Assembly: GCA_028278465.1 (NCBI GenBank)
Contig: JANQEF010000149.1
Location: forward strand, 1-10,459
DNA from: Dehalococcoidia bacterium
GTDB taxonomy: Bacteria; Chloroflexota; Dehalococcoidia; Lucifugimonadales; Lucifugimonadaceae
DNA: 10,459 bases
Direction: 5' to 3'
Within the stretch, counting starts at the first letter, position 1, and every line of letters begins with the position of its first letter. A program made the translations under genes and the position numbers. Below the pieces are notes generated by a model, which saw only the letters and a program-made list of their open reading frames with translations, was not told the DNA's origin and ran no database searches. Shown one piece after another: positions 1 through 8,003 of the stretch.

Positions 1-47
1 CGAACCACTCGCCGCTTCACCAGCCCCCGGAGCCAAGCCTTAGATGA
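1..47 (+). other. Possible 3' end of an upstream gene
   Basis: Two plus-strand frames run open from the left edge and stop at the next gene. One ends at TAG 41-43, directly before the ATG at 44. The other ends at TGA 45-47, giving an ATGA overlap with that start and having the more G/C-rich third codon positions. Either would be only about 13-15 visible residues, too short to identify. GGAG at 29-32 lies 11 bases before the ATG at 44 and may be its ribosome binding site. An upstream, translationally coupled gene is plausible but not proven. Confidence 0.3.
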
Positions 48-1234
48 AGATCAAAGAGATCCGCGCCTTCTCCATCGATGTCACGCCCGAGGCTAAGACG
101 AAGCCCCGCGTGCCGCAGCTGACCGGCGACACCGGCTTTGTCAGCCCGATGAAGCGCTACCCGGAGTTCTCAAGAGCCGAGACATCGCCCGGTCGCGGCA
201 ACTGGTCGCGCACCGCCTGTGTGGTCACTGCCGAGGACGGTACCTGGGGCTTCGGCATGTCGCTCTTCAGCGGACCGGTGACCTCGCTGATAAACGACCA
301 CATTGGACCGATCCTCGAAGGCCAGGACTGCATGGCGATCGAAAAGATGTGGGACATCATGCAGCGGTCGACCAATGCGTTCGGCACAGCCGGCCTCGTG
401 AGCTACGCCATCAGCGCCGTCGACAACGCGCTCTGGGACCTGAAGGGCAAGGTGCTGCAGCGCCCGGTCTACGAGCTGATGGGCGGGCCGCAGAAGGAGA
501 AGATCTTCTGCTACGGCAGTTGCACAGACATGTCGTACGGCGTCGAGAACAGCATCGAGTGGTTTCTCGAACTCGGCTTCAAGGCGGTGAAGCTGTTCGT
601 CCCGCATGGGCCCGAGGACAACCTCGACGGCCTGCGCAAGAACGAGGAGATGGTGGCGAAGACGCGGGAGCAGGTCGGCGATTCTATCGAGATCGCGGTG
701 GACTCGTGGATTTCGCTGAATGTCGAGTACGCGGTGCGGCTTGCGGAGGCGCTGAAGCCATATCGCATCAAGTGGCTTGAGGACTCGTTCACGCCAGAAG
801 ACCTTGGCAGCTACACGCACCTGCGGCGTCGAGCGCCGTACCAGACGATCGCTACGGGCGAGCACTGGTATTCGCTGCAGCCGTTCGCCTTTGCCTGCGC
901 CAACGGACTAGTCGACATCCTGCAGCCGGACCCGCAGTGGGTCGGAGGCGTCACGGGCGTCATGAAGATCTGCCACATGGCGCAGGCGCATGGCGTTTCG
1001 GTGATCTCGCACGCGGGCATGAACTACCCGTTCGGGCAGCATGTCTCGTTCGCGATGCCGGCGATTATGTGGGGCGAGCGGTCGGAAGGAGTCTCGCCAC
1101 CGGGAGTTCCGCTGGAAGAGCGCGTAGCGCTGCCGGGCACGCCGGTGATCAAGGACGGCTACCTGGTGCCGAGCGATGCGCCCGGCTTCGGCTTCGAGTT
1201 CTCGAAGGAGTGGTTGGAGGAGCGGGCGAAGTAA
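44..1234 (+). CDS. Enolase-superfamily dehydratase, L-rhamnonate dehydratase-like
   Basis: Mandelate racemase/muconate lactonizing enzyme-type protein of 396 residues, close to the roughly 400 usual for L-rhamnonate dehydratases. Such enzymes abstract the alpha proton of a sugar acid and eliminate water, giving a 2-keto-3-deoxy acid, in the cytoplasm with Mg2+. The N-terminal capping domain spans about 1-130 and the beta/alpha barrel about 150-360. Likely metal ligands are D220 (AVDSW), E246 (KWLED) and E273 (TGEH). H323 (ISHAG) with D296 (QPD) forms the expected catalytic dyad. The stretches KLFVPHGP (183-190), GLRKN (196-200) and QPDPQWVGGVT (294-304) parallel E. coli RhmD as I recall it. 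The C-terminal capping loop differs, so the true substrate may be another acid sugar. The ATG at 44 is the natural start, with GGAG 11 bases upstream. The stop is 8 bases from a convergent gene, with no room for a terminator. Confidence 0.85.
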   Translation: MKIKEIRAFSIDVTPEAKTKPRVPQLTGDTGFVSPMKRYPEFSRAETSPGRGNWSRTACVVTAEDGTWGFGMSLFSGPVTSLINDHIGPILEGQDCMAIEKMWDIMQRSTNAFGTAGLVSYAISAVDNALWDLKGKVLQRPVYELMGGPQKEKIFCYGSCTDMSYGVENSIEWFLELGFKAVKLFVPHGPEDNLDGLRKNEEMVAKTREQVGDSIEIAVDSWISLNVEYAVRLAEALKPYRIKWLEDSFTPEDLGSYTHLRRRAPYQTIATGEHWYSLQPFAFACANGLVDILQPDPQWVGGVTGVMKICHMAQAHGVSVISHAGMNYPFGQHVSFAMPAIMWGERSEGVSPPGVPLEERVALPGTPVIKDGYLVPSDAPGFGFEFSKEWLEERAK

Positions 1235-1242
1235 TCGGTCCG

Positions 1243-2490
1243 CTACTCAGCGGCAGGCGGCTCGAACGTTGCGACGGCGTTCAGCGTGACGCCGAGTTCC
1301 ATGATGGAGACGCCATCAAGACTTCGTGCGTCCCCATCTTCGACCAGGTCGTCGAACCCTTCGGGCAGTGCAAGATCAACACTCGCCGCGGCAGACGTGA
1401 CCCATCCAGTCTCCGAGTCGATGGTCAGGACTACCGTGTAGGGCGTGAAGATGATGCCTGCAAGCGCCTCGAACTGGCTGCGCTCTACGGCCGTCATCGT
1501 TTCCAGCTCGTGTGTCACAGGATCGCTGTCTTCGCCGGTGACTTCCGCCACCTCCCGGGCAAGCCTCTCGACAAGGGCGAGCACGTCGATATCACCGGGC
1601 GTGACGGTGACCTGCACCATCGCCGCGTTGCTGGATATCTCCTTCAGCTCGTACGTGAAGGTGCCGTCCGTCGCAAGGCCGATAAAAGTCGGTGTCTTGC
1701 CTGCGACGACCACCGGCTGACCAAGCTCATACTCCCCTGCCCGCATGATGAACAGGTTCGCAGTCGCAAGGTTTATGGCCGAATCGGCAGCCAGCTGCGC
1801 CGTCTCGGTGTCAGGCAGCGCGGCGAGAGCCTGTTCGAGCATCTCGAAGTCTTCGTCCTGCGCAAGTTCTTCGCCTGACAGTGCGGCGAGCCTCGCAAGC
1901 GATGCAGCGAACTCACTCACTTCATCCGCCAGCTCGGACAGGTTGGTCACGCCGGTCAGCAAGCCGTTGCTGTCGATCCCGAATTCGACTCCGAGATCAA
2001 GCTGGCCGGCCAGTCCGATGAAGGCTGAAAGCTGATCAAGGTCGGCTTCCCCGAAACCCGGCTGTTCGAACGTCTGCGTTTCGAGCAGCGTCGTGAGGTC
2101 GTCCATCGAGATGGCAAACTCGCCTGTCGCCCCGTCAGAATCGGCAGAGATGAAGGTAACCGTGCCGATGGTCGAACTCTGCTCAGGCGGGATCTCGGGC
2201 GCCGCGCCAAGAGCTTCCATCGATGCCAGGAGCTTCTGTGCGGCATCGTTCAGTTCGATCGAAGATGTGACGTCGATGGTGCGGGCATCGCCTTCAGTCC
2301 ACGGTGGCGACCAGGTGACAGTTTCGCCATCGACTTGCAGGGAAGCAGCGGCCGCGTCGCCGTTGCCACGGTCAGTGCCGCAGGCGACGGCCGCGAGCAG
2401 GAAGATCGCAAGCGCAGGCAGGAGAAGCCGCATTTGGTTGGGTGGCGCCAGTTTCCCGGAGATGAACGTTGCGCGGAACGCTGGGATCAT
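1243..2490 (-). CDS. Predicted lipoprotein, unrecognised, two-repeat
   Basis: I do not recognise a family. The N-terminus carries a hydrophobic signal segment (RLLLPALAIFLLAAVAC) ending in a lipobox-like AVAC, so the mature protein probably starts at that Cys (residue 37 from the chosen start) and is lipid-anchored outside the cytoplasm. The mature part, about 379 residues, is acidic and Ala/Leu/Asp/Glu-rich. It seems to contain two similar halves: a beta-hairpin segment (about 109-128 and 276-296), a helical stretch, then a strand with an IDS-x-(T)G turn (IDSNG at 172-176, IDSETG at 357-362). Start choice: ATG 2490 has GAGG 8 bases upstream. ATG 2496 is too close to that site. ATG 2433 would give a classic short signal peptide (Cys at residue 18) but has no purine-rich site. 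Both halves end in regular strands, so the protein looks intact. Transcribed in the same direction as acsA, 193 bases downstream of it. Confidence 0.72.
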   Translation of the reverse strand: MIPAFRATFISGKLAPPNQMRLLLPALAIFLLAAVACGTDRGNGDAAAASLQVDGETVTWSPPWTEGDARTIDVTSSIELNDAAQKLLASMEALGAAPEIPPEQSSTIGTVTFISADSDGATGEFAISMDDLTTLLETQTFEQPGFGEADLDQLSAFIGLAGQLDLGVEFGIDSNGLLTGVTNLSELADEVSEFAASLARLAALSGEELAQDEDFEMLEQALAALPDTETAQLAADSAINLATANLFIMRAGEYELGQPVVVAGKTPTFIGLATDGTFTYELKEISSNAAMVQVTVTPGDIDVLALVERLAREVAEVTGEDSDPVTHELETMTAVERSQFEALAGIIFTPYTVVLTIDSETGWVTSAAASVDLALPEGFDDLVEDGDARSLDGVSIMELGVTLNAVATFEPPAAE

Positions 2491-2530
2491 CGGCATAACC
2501 TCGCACGATTGCGAACTGCTCAGTTGCTGA

Positions 2531-2571
2531 AAGTCGTCGGACCGTTCACAGACGATCTCACTTCACGACTT
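2531..2571. repeat. Inverted repeat upstream of the lipoprotein gene
   Basis: AAGTCGT (2531-2537) is matched by ACGACTT (2565-2571), a perfect 7-base dyad with a 27-base gap. A second, shorter dyad, GGTATT (2577-2582) with AATACC (2609-2614), lies further from the gene. Both are in the 193-base gap between acsA and the lipoprotein gene. They could be an operator or leader RNA structure. I saw no convincing acsA terminator or lipoprotein promoter in this gap. Chance occurrence is possible. Confidence 0.25.
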
Positions 2572-2689
2572 ACAGGGGTATTACGCCTTATTGGGCCGCG
2601 CAGACCGCAATACCGCTTCCAGACTACACCCGGCGCGTGAAAACCGCCGCGAAATCGGCATGAAGAATTGAGACGTATGGCGCGAGAAG

Positions 2690-4447
<1,758 letters not shown>

Positions 4448-4540
4448 GTTCTGTTCCGTGAGCTAGGTGGTTTTCCGGTTGGTCGAGCGGTGCGGGTTCG
4501 ATCTTCGAGAGAACGCGCAGCAGGCCGCCTGGACGGGTGG

Positions 4541-4569
4541 AATATAGCGAATCCGGCCCGTTGTGCCAA
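4541..4569 (-). promoter_or_regulatory. Predicted sigma70-type promoter of acsA
   Basis: Read on the minus strand, TTGGCA (4569-4564, 5 of 6 to the -35 consensus) is followed by a 17-base spacer and TATATT (4546-4541, 5 of 6 to the -10 consensus). In DNA this rich in G/C the match stands out. Transcription would start near 4534 and leave a leader of about 87 bases before the acsA ATG. Confidence 0.6.
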
Positions 4570-4599
4570 AGTTTCGCCGGCCCTGGCGGTGATAGCCAT

Positions 4600-4628
4600 G
4601 TGAAATCTCGGGCAGACGCGACTATCAT
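4600..4628 (+). promoter_or_regulatory. Predicted sigma70-type promoter of rplI
   Basis: GTGAAA (4600-4605, 4 of 6 to the -35 consensus) is followed by a 17-base spacer and TATCAT (4623-4628, 5 of 6 to the -10 consensus). The start site would be near 4635, giving an untranslated leader of about 190 bases. It is back to back with the acsA promoter; their -35 elements are about 30 bases apart, so a regulator or supercoiling could link them. Confidence 0.45.
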
Positions 4629-4662
4629 TCAAAGGTTGCTTCGCACATGGTTGCCGCCAGAA

Positions 4663-4792
4663 ACGGTCTTTTCGGACCGTGAGCAGCGAGCGGTCCAGCG
4701 GTGCAAAGCGCACTGGCGGCGGTCTGCCGAGACGCTTCGTGCAGTCCGGGCCGGCATGCCGGTCCGTCTCGAAGGCGATTGCCCGAGAGACG
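4663..4792 (+). promoter_or_regulatory. Structured 5' leader of rplI
   Basis: This untranslated stretch before rplI contains several foldable elements. ACGGTC (4663-4668) can pair with GACCGT (4675-4680), or GGACCG (4674-4679) can instead pair with CGGTCC (4691-4696); the two are mutually exclusive. The perfect palindrome CCGGCATGCCGG lies at 4751-4762. CGTCTC (4765-4770) pairs with GAGACG (4787-4792) around a 3x3 internal loop (GAA/CGA), a GGC/GCC stem and a GATT tetraloop. The last hairpin ends 25 bases before the ribosome binding site, so it could affect translation. It matches no ribosomal leader or riboswitch class I can name. GC-rich DNA forms hairpins readily, so function is unproven. 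Confidence 0.35.
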
Positions 4793-4827
4793 CTCCACTA
4801 ATACCGCCGGGTGCAAGAGAGGCAAAT

Positions 4828-5481
4828 ATGAAGGTCCTATTTCTGCAAGATGTCCGACCCACCGCTCGCGCCGGTGACATCAAAGATGTGAAGAACGGTT
4901 TCGCTCGCAACTACCTGATCCCGCGGAAGCTGGCTGTCCTTGCGACGAACCACGAGATCGAGCGAGCCGAGAAGCTGCGCAAGGAAGCTGAGGCGCGGCG
5001 CAAGGCCGAGGCGTCGGAGTGGCGTGACATCGTCGAGACGCTCAAGGCCGAGCCGATCAAGGTGATAGTCCGCACAGGCCCGACCGGGAGGCTCTACGGA
5101 TCAGTCACTGCCGCGATGATCGCGCAGGAGATCGAGTCGGCCGCGGGCCGCGAGGTCGACCGCAGGGCCATCAGGATCCCGGCGCCGATCCGCACGCTCG
5201 GGAAGTACGGGATTCCGGTTCAGTTCGCAGACGAGGTTGACGCCACACTGGACGTACTTGTGGAGCCGGACGAGGACTCGGTGGCGAGGATCGAGCAAGC
5301 AAAGCAGGCGCGCGCTGAGGCGGCGGCTGAGGACCTCACTTTCGAGGAAGTCCTGGAGCAGGAGTCGGCCCGCGATGAGGCGGCGGCTGAAGAGGAAGCT
5401 GGCGCTTCGGATGACGCCGGTTCGGAAGAGGGCGCCGACGCCGAGGAATCTGCAGAGGCTGACGAGAAGCCCGCCGAGTAG
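4828..5481 (+). CDS. rplI: Ribosomal protein L9 (bL9) with acidic C-terminal extension
   Basis: Large-subunit protein that binds 23S rRNA near the L1 stalk base and helps keep the reading frame. The N-terminal domain carries the L9 signature at 16-41 (GDIKDVKNGFARNYLIP, then KLAV and LATN). A long connecting helix rich in Glu/Lys/Arg/Ala follows at about 42-80, then the C-terminal RNA-binding domain at about 82-150 (TGPTGRLYGSVT, RTLGKYGIPV). The protein is 217 residues against a usual figure near 150: residues about 150-217 form an Ala/Glu/Asp-rich, probably disordered, acidic tail ending EKPAE. ATG 4828 is chosen because AGAGG (4818-4822) sits 5 bases upstream and L9 homology begins exactly here. 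The reading frame stays open for about 97 codons upstream, but that part resembles no L9. The gene stands alone rather than in the common rpsF-ssb-rpsR-rplI cluster, and ends at a strong terminator. Confidence 0.95.
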   Translation: MKVLFLQDVRPTARAGDIKDVKNGFARNYLIPRKLAVLATNHEIERAEKLRKEAEARRKAEASEWRDIVETLKAEPIKVIVRTGPTGRLYGSVTAAMIAQEIESAAGREVDRRAIRIPAPIRTLGKYGIPVQFADEVDATLDVLVEPDEDSVARIEQAKQARAEAAAEDLTFEEVLEQESARDEAAAEEEAGASDDAGSEEGADAEESAEADEKPAE

Positions 5482-5512
5482 CGAATACAGGCCATCGACC
5501 TGGCCGAGTTAG

Positions 5513-5543
5513 CGCCCCGTTGAGTCCGCTCACGGGGCGTTTT
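5513..5543 (+). terminator. Intrinsic terminator after rplI
   Basis: CGCCCCG (5513-5519) pairs with CGGGGCG (5533-5539). After a single bulged T, TGAG (5521-5524) pairs with CTCA (5529-5532) around a TCCG tetraloop. TTTT (5540-5543) follows at once. An 11-pair, G/C-rich stem with a T-run 31 bases after the rplI stop is a classic Rho-independent terminator, and separates rplI from dnaB. Confidence 0.85.
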
Positions 5544-5640
5544 CAGTTGGACGAATTCGGCCTCGAGCCAGCGCGACGAAACTCTCCCCTAAAAGGCCGA
5601 AAAGGCAGTGACTTCGGGCTAGGAGATCGTCCACCGCTGG

Positions 5641-5649
5641 TGATATAAA
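5641..5649 (+). promoter_or_regulatory. Predicted extended -10 promoter of dnaB
   Basis: TGATATAAA fits the extended -10 pattern TGnTATAAT with one mismatch. No good -35 is seen around 5618-5626, as is usual for extended -10 promoters. Transcription would start near 5656 and give a leader of about 130 bases. The strong rplI terminator upstream makes a separate dnaB promoter likely, and this is the best candidate. Confidence 0.4.
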
Positions 5650-5666
5650 CCGTCGTCTGAGCACGA

Positions 5667-5733
5667 GGTTTTCGAGGTGGGAAATGGCCTGCCGCAGCGG
5701 TCCCACTCCGCTGCAACTGACCGGGTTTTCGAG
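5667..5733 (+). repeat. Direct repeat flanking a hairpin in the dnaB leader
   Basis: GGTTTTCGAG occurs exactly at 5667-5676 and again at 5724-5733, 57 bases apart. Between them GCAGCGG (5694-5700) pairs with CCGCTGC (5708-5714) across a 7-base loop. The loop bases TCCCAC (5701-5706) are complementary to GTGGGA (5677-5682), which directly follows the first repeat copy, so a pseudoknot or alternative fold is possible. Function is unknown. Confidence 0.35.
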
Positions 5734-5786
5734 CATCGGTTACCCTCCACCCACAGCCCTCGGTTGACAAGGGGAACTCACAGGAA

Positions 5787-7163
5787 TTGGTACAGGCTGA
5801 CAGGCTGCCGCCTCACGATATCCAGGCCGAGGAATCGGTCATCGGGTCGCTACTGATCGACGCGGAGTCCGTCACGCAGGTGCAGGGTTTCCTCAAGCCC
5901 GGCGACTTCTACCGGCAGCGCAACCGCATGTGCTACGAGGCGGTCGTCGAACTGTTCAACCGCAACGAAGCGGTCAACACCGTCACTGTCGCCCACGAAC
6001 TCGAGTCGAACGAACTCCTGGAAGAGGTTGGCGGCACGGCTTACCTCGCACACCTCGTCGCCTCGGTCCCCACGTCCGTCCACATCGTTCACTTCGGGCG
6101 GCTCGTACAGCGCACCGCCACGATGCGGCGGTTGATCAACGCTGCGACCAACATAGCGGAGATCGGCTTCGCGGACGACGCAGACGTCGACAACGCGCTG
6201 AGCCAGGCCGAGGACATCCTCTTCGATATCCGGACTGGACAGGCCTCGCGTGACTTCGTGCATGTCGGCGAGGCGCTCGACCCGTTCCTGGAGCAGTCTT
6301 CGGCGCTTGAAGAGCTCGAGGAGGGGAAGGCGCCGATCCCGACCGGATTCTCCAACATGGACCAGCTGTTCGGCGGCCTTCAGCGGTCAGACATGATCGT
6401 GGTGGCGGCGAGGCCGAGCATAGGAAAGAGCACGCTGATCCTGAACCTCGCCGCCAACGCAGCGAAGGAACGCGCAAAGGTCGGGATCTTTTCGCTTGAG
6501 ATGGGCCGTGAGCAGGTGGCGATGAGGCTGCTTGCGTCCGAGGCCCGTCTCAACATGCACGACATCAGGCTGCGACGTTTCTCCCCTTCGGAAGAGACCC
6601 GAATGGTCGACGCTATCGGTCTTCTGTCAGACCTTTCGATCTACATCGACGACACGCCGCTGCAGACCGTGACCGAGATGCGCGGTAAGGCGCGTCGGCT
6701 TCAGATCACAGAGGGACTGGATTTCATAGTCGTGGACTACATGCAGCTCATCAACGGGTCGGGCGGCGGAAGAGAGGGCAACCGGGCGCAGGAGGTGAGC
6801 GAGATCTCGCGGCAGATAAAGGCGATGGCGCGCGACCTGAACGTTCCCGTAGTGGCGGCCTCGCAGCTGAGCAGGGCGATCGAGCGGCGTGAATCGCACA
6901 GACCGGTGTTATCAGACCTCCGGGAGAGCGGCAGCATCGAGCAGGATGCCGATATCGTGATGTTCATCCACAGAGAGGACCGGTTCACCAAAGAGGAACA
7001 GTGGAACGCCAAGTACCCGGACCGGCCTTACCCGCGCGGCCTCGCCGAGCTGCTCGTTGAAAAGCATCGCCACGGACCGACCGACACACTGTGGATGTCC
7101 GTGCGGGACGAGCATGGCCGGTTTATCGAGATGCGGGCGCAGACTCCGGTGGAGCAGTTCTAG
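5787..7163 (+). CDS. dnaB: Replicative DNA helicase DnaB
   Basis: Hexameric ring helicase that unwinds DNA at the replication fork and recruits primase. It has 458 residues, normal for the family, and no intein. The N-terminal helical domain is at about 6-105 (LPPHDIQAEESVIGSLL, 7-23). A linker and the RecA-like domain follow from about 180. Walker A is ARPSIGKST (208-216; K214). The GIFSLEMG motif is at 233-240 and Walker B is IVVDYMQL (314-321; D317). SQLSRAIERR (359-368) and the SDLRESGSIEQDADIV segment (376-391) are typical. R428 in EKHRHGPT is the likely arginine finger. TTG 5787 is the only usable start: the frame has a stop at 5718-5720 and no ATG or GTG between. AGGA (5782-5785) lies only 1 base before the TTG, and GGGG (5771-5774) 12 bases before, so initiation is probably weak. 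Downstream lie its likely adaptor and loader genes. Confidence 0.96.
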   Translation: MVQADRLPPHDIQAEESVIGSLLIDAESVTQVQGFLKPGDFYRQRNRMCYEAVVELFNRNEAVNTVTVAHELESNELLEEVGGTAYLAHLVASVPTSVHIVHFGRLVQRTATMRRLINAATNIAEIGFADDADVDNALSQAEDILFDIRTGQASRDFVHVGEALDPFLEQSSALEELEEGKAPIPTGFSNMDQLFGGLQRSDMIVVAARPSIGKSTLILNLAANAAKERAKVGIFSLEMGREQVAMRLLASEARLNMHDIRLRRFSPSEETRMVDAIGLLSDLSIYIDDTPLQTVTEMRGKARRLQITEGLDFIVVDYMQLINGSGGGREGNRAQEVSEISRQIKAMARDLNVPVVAASQLSRAIERRESHRPVLSDLRESGSIEQDADIVMFIHREDRFTKEEQWNAKYPDRPYPRGLAELLVEKHRHGPTDTLWMSVRDEHGRFIEMRAQTPVEQF

Positions 7164-7165
7164 CG

Positions 7166-7183
7166 ACGCCCGCCGGCGTTTTT
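7166..7183 (+). terminator. Short hairpin with T-run after dnaB
   Basis: ACGCC (7166-7170) and GGCGT (7175-7179) flank a CGCC loop and run into TTTT (7180-7183), two bases after the dnaB stop. The five-pair stem is short, so it is likely a leaky terminator or attenuator that lowers, rather than blocks, expression of the loader genes downstream. Confidence 0.5.
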
Positions 7184-7253
7184 CGTGTCGGAGATCGCAG
7201 CCGTTTCGGCTTACGACGAAGCAGGTATCCAGGTGACGACAGAGAACGGAAAA

Positions 7254-8003
7254 ATGTCCGCTCACTCGCCCTTCCCGCGCGGCGTCCAGTTCACGCCCGT
7301 GCCCAATCCGCTGCTCGCCGGCCTGCTCGAAGAGATAGACGATATCGCAGAGCTGAAAGTAACCTTGCGAGTGGTCTGGGCGCTCCACCGGCAAAGGTCC
7401 GCGATGCCGTCGGTAACTGCAACGGAGCTGTGCGCCGACAGGGCGGTCGGCGCGATGCTCAAGGCCAGCGGCGGTCAGCTTGAGGAGTTGGTCGGCAGGT
7501 CGCTGGAATGCGCGGTCGAACGAGGCGTTCTGCTCGCCGTGCCTGCCTCGGGCGCAGGCGAAACCCGCTACATGCTGAACACAGAGCCGGTGCGTGCCGC
7601 GCTGGTGCGAAAGGGCATCGAGCTTCCCGAGCAGGAGCCGCACGCTGGAGCGGAGCCGGAGACGCAGCAGGCGGAGTCGCGGCCCGATCTACACGAGGGC
7701 GTCTACAAGGTCTACGAGCAGAACATCGGCGTCATGTCGCCACTGATCGCCGAGAGCATCACCGAGGCGCTGCAGGAGCACCCGGAGTCGGATGTGATCG
7801 ACGCCATCAGGGTGGCGGTCGAGGCGAACGCCCGCAGCTGGAAGTATGTGACCGCCGTGCTGCGTCGCTGGGCGGTGGAAGGCCGAGAAGGTAGAGAGTC
7901 GAGAGGTTCGGATGGAAAGCCTGAACGATATTCTGAAGCGAATCGCAGCGACGAGTTCATCGAGCGCTACCTCGAGCGACAACGGGCACGCGGAAACCGC
8001 TGA
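7254..8003 (+). CDS. DnaD-domain primosome protein
   Basis: Probable primosome adaptor, related to Firmicutes DnaD, which binds DNA and initiator proteins and helps bring the helicase-loader complex to single strands. From ATG 7254 it has 249 residues. The N-terminal part, about 7-110 (FPRGVQFTPVPN, then IDDIAELKVTL at 28-38), looks like a winged-helix domain. An acidic linker is at about 122-147. The DnaD domain covers about 150-210: YEQNIG (154-159), a helix with DAIRVAVEANARSWKYV (183-199), and AVLRRW (201-206). The basic tail 211-249 ends RQRARGNR. The frame is open back to GTG 7185, but that start sits on the terminator T-run without a ribosome binding site. ATG 7254 follows a purine-rich GAGAACGGAAAA and matches where homology begins. 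GTG 7233 is an alternative. The last 30 codons overlap the loader gene in another frame. Confidence 0.85.
   Translation: MSAHSPFPRGVQFTPVPNPLLAGLLEEIDDIAELKVTLRVVWALHRQRSAMPSVTATELCADRAVGAMLKASGGQLEELVGRSLECAVERGVLLAVPASGAGETRYMLNTEPVRAALVRKGIELPEQEPHAGAEPETQQAESRPDLHEGVYKVYEQNIGVMSPLIAESITEALQEHPESDVIDAIRVAVEANARSWKYVTAVLRRWAVEGREGRESRGSDGKPERYSEANRSDEFIERYLERQRARGNR

Larger units (their letters stand above)
5544..5786. other. Non-coding region before dnaB
   Basis: With the terminator this makes a 305-base stretch without a convincing gene. The small minus-strand reading frames here have no recognisable content. It holds a short tandem repeat (AAAAGGC at 5591-5597 and 5600-5606), an extended -10 promoter, a 10-base direct repeat and a 7-base hairpin, the last three listed separately. 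It is probably the dnaB promoter and leader. Confidence 0.6.

Noticed and set aside
170..865. Minus-strand 231-codon open frame opposite the dehydratase gene
   Set aside because: It is an antisense shadow rich in Arg, Leu and His with no recognisable motif.
937..1878. Plus-strand 313-codon open frame across the convergent junction
   Set aside because: It overlaps both the dehydratase and the lipoprotein gene in other frames, is rich in Arg/Gly and shows no domain. Both overlapped genes have much better support.
4537..4827. N-terminal extension of L9 by 97 codons
   Set aside because: The frame is open, but L9 homology starts exactly at ATG 4828, which has a good ribosome binding site, and the extension is Arg-rich without similarity to any known domain.
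5764..5769. TTGACA as a perfect -35 element before dnaB
   Set aside because: A matching -10 would fall at 5787-5792 (TTGGTA, poor) and transcription would begin inside the coding region, after the only usable start codon.
7185..7253. GTG 7185 as the DnaD start
   Set aside because: It directly follows the terminator-like T-run, has no ribosome binding site, and the added 23 residues precede the point where DnaD homology begins.
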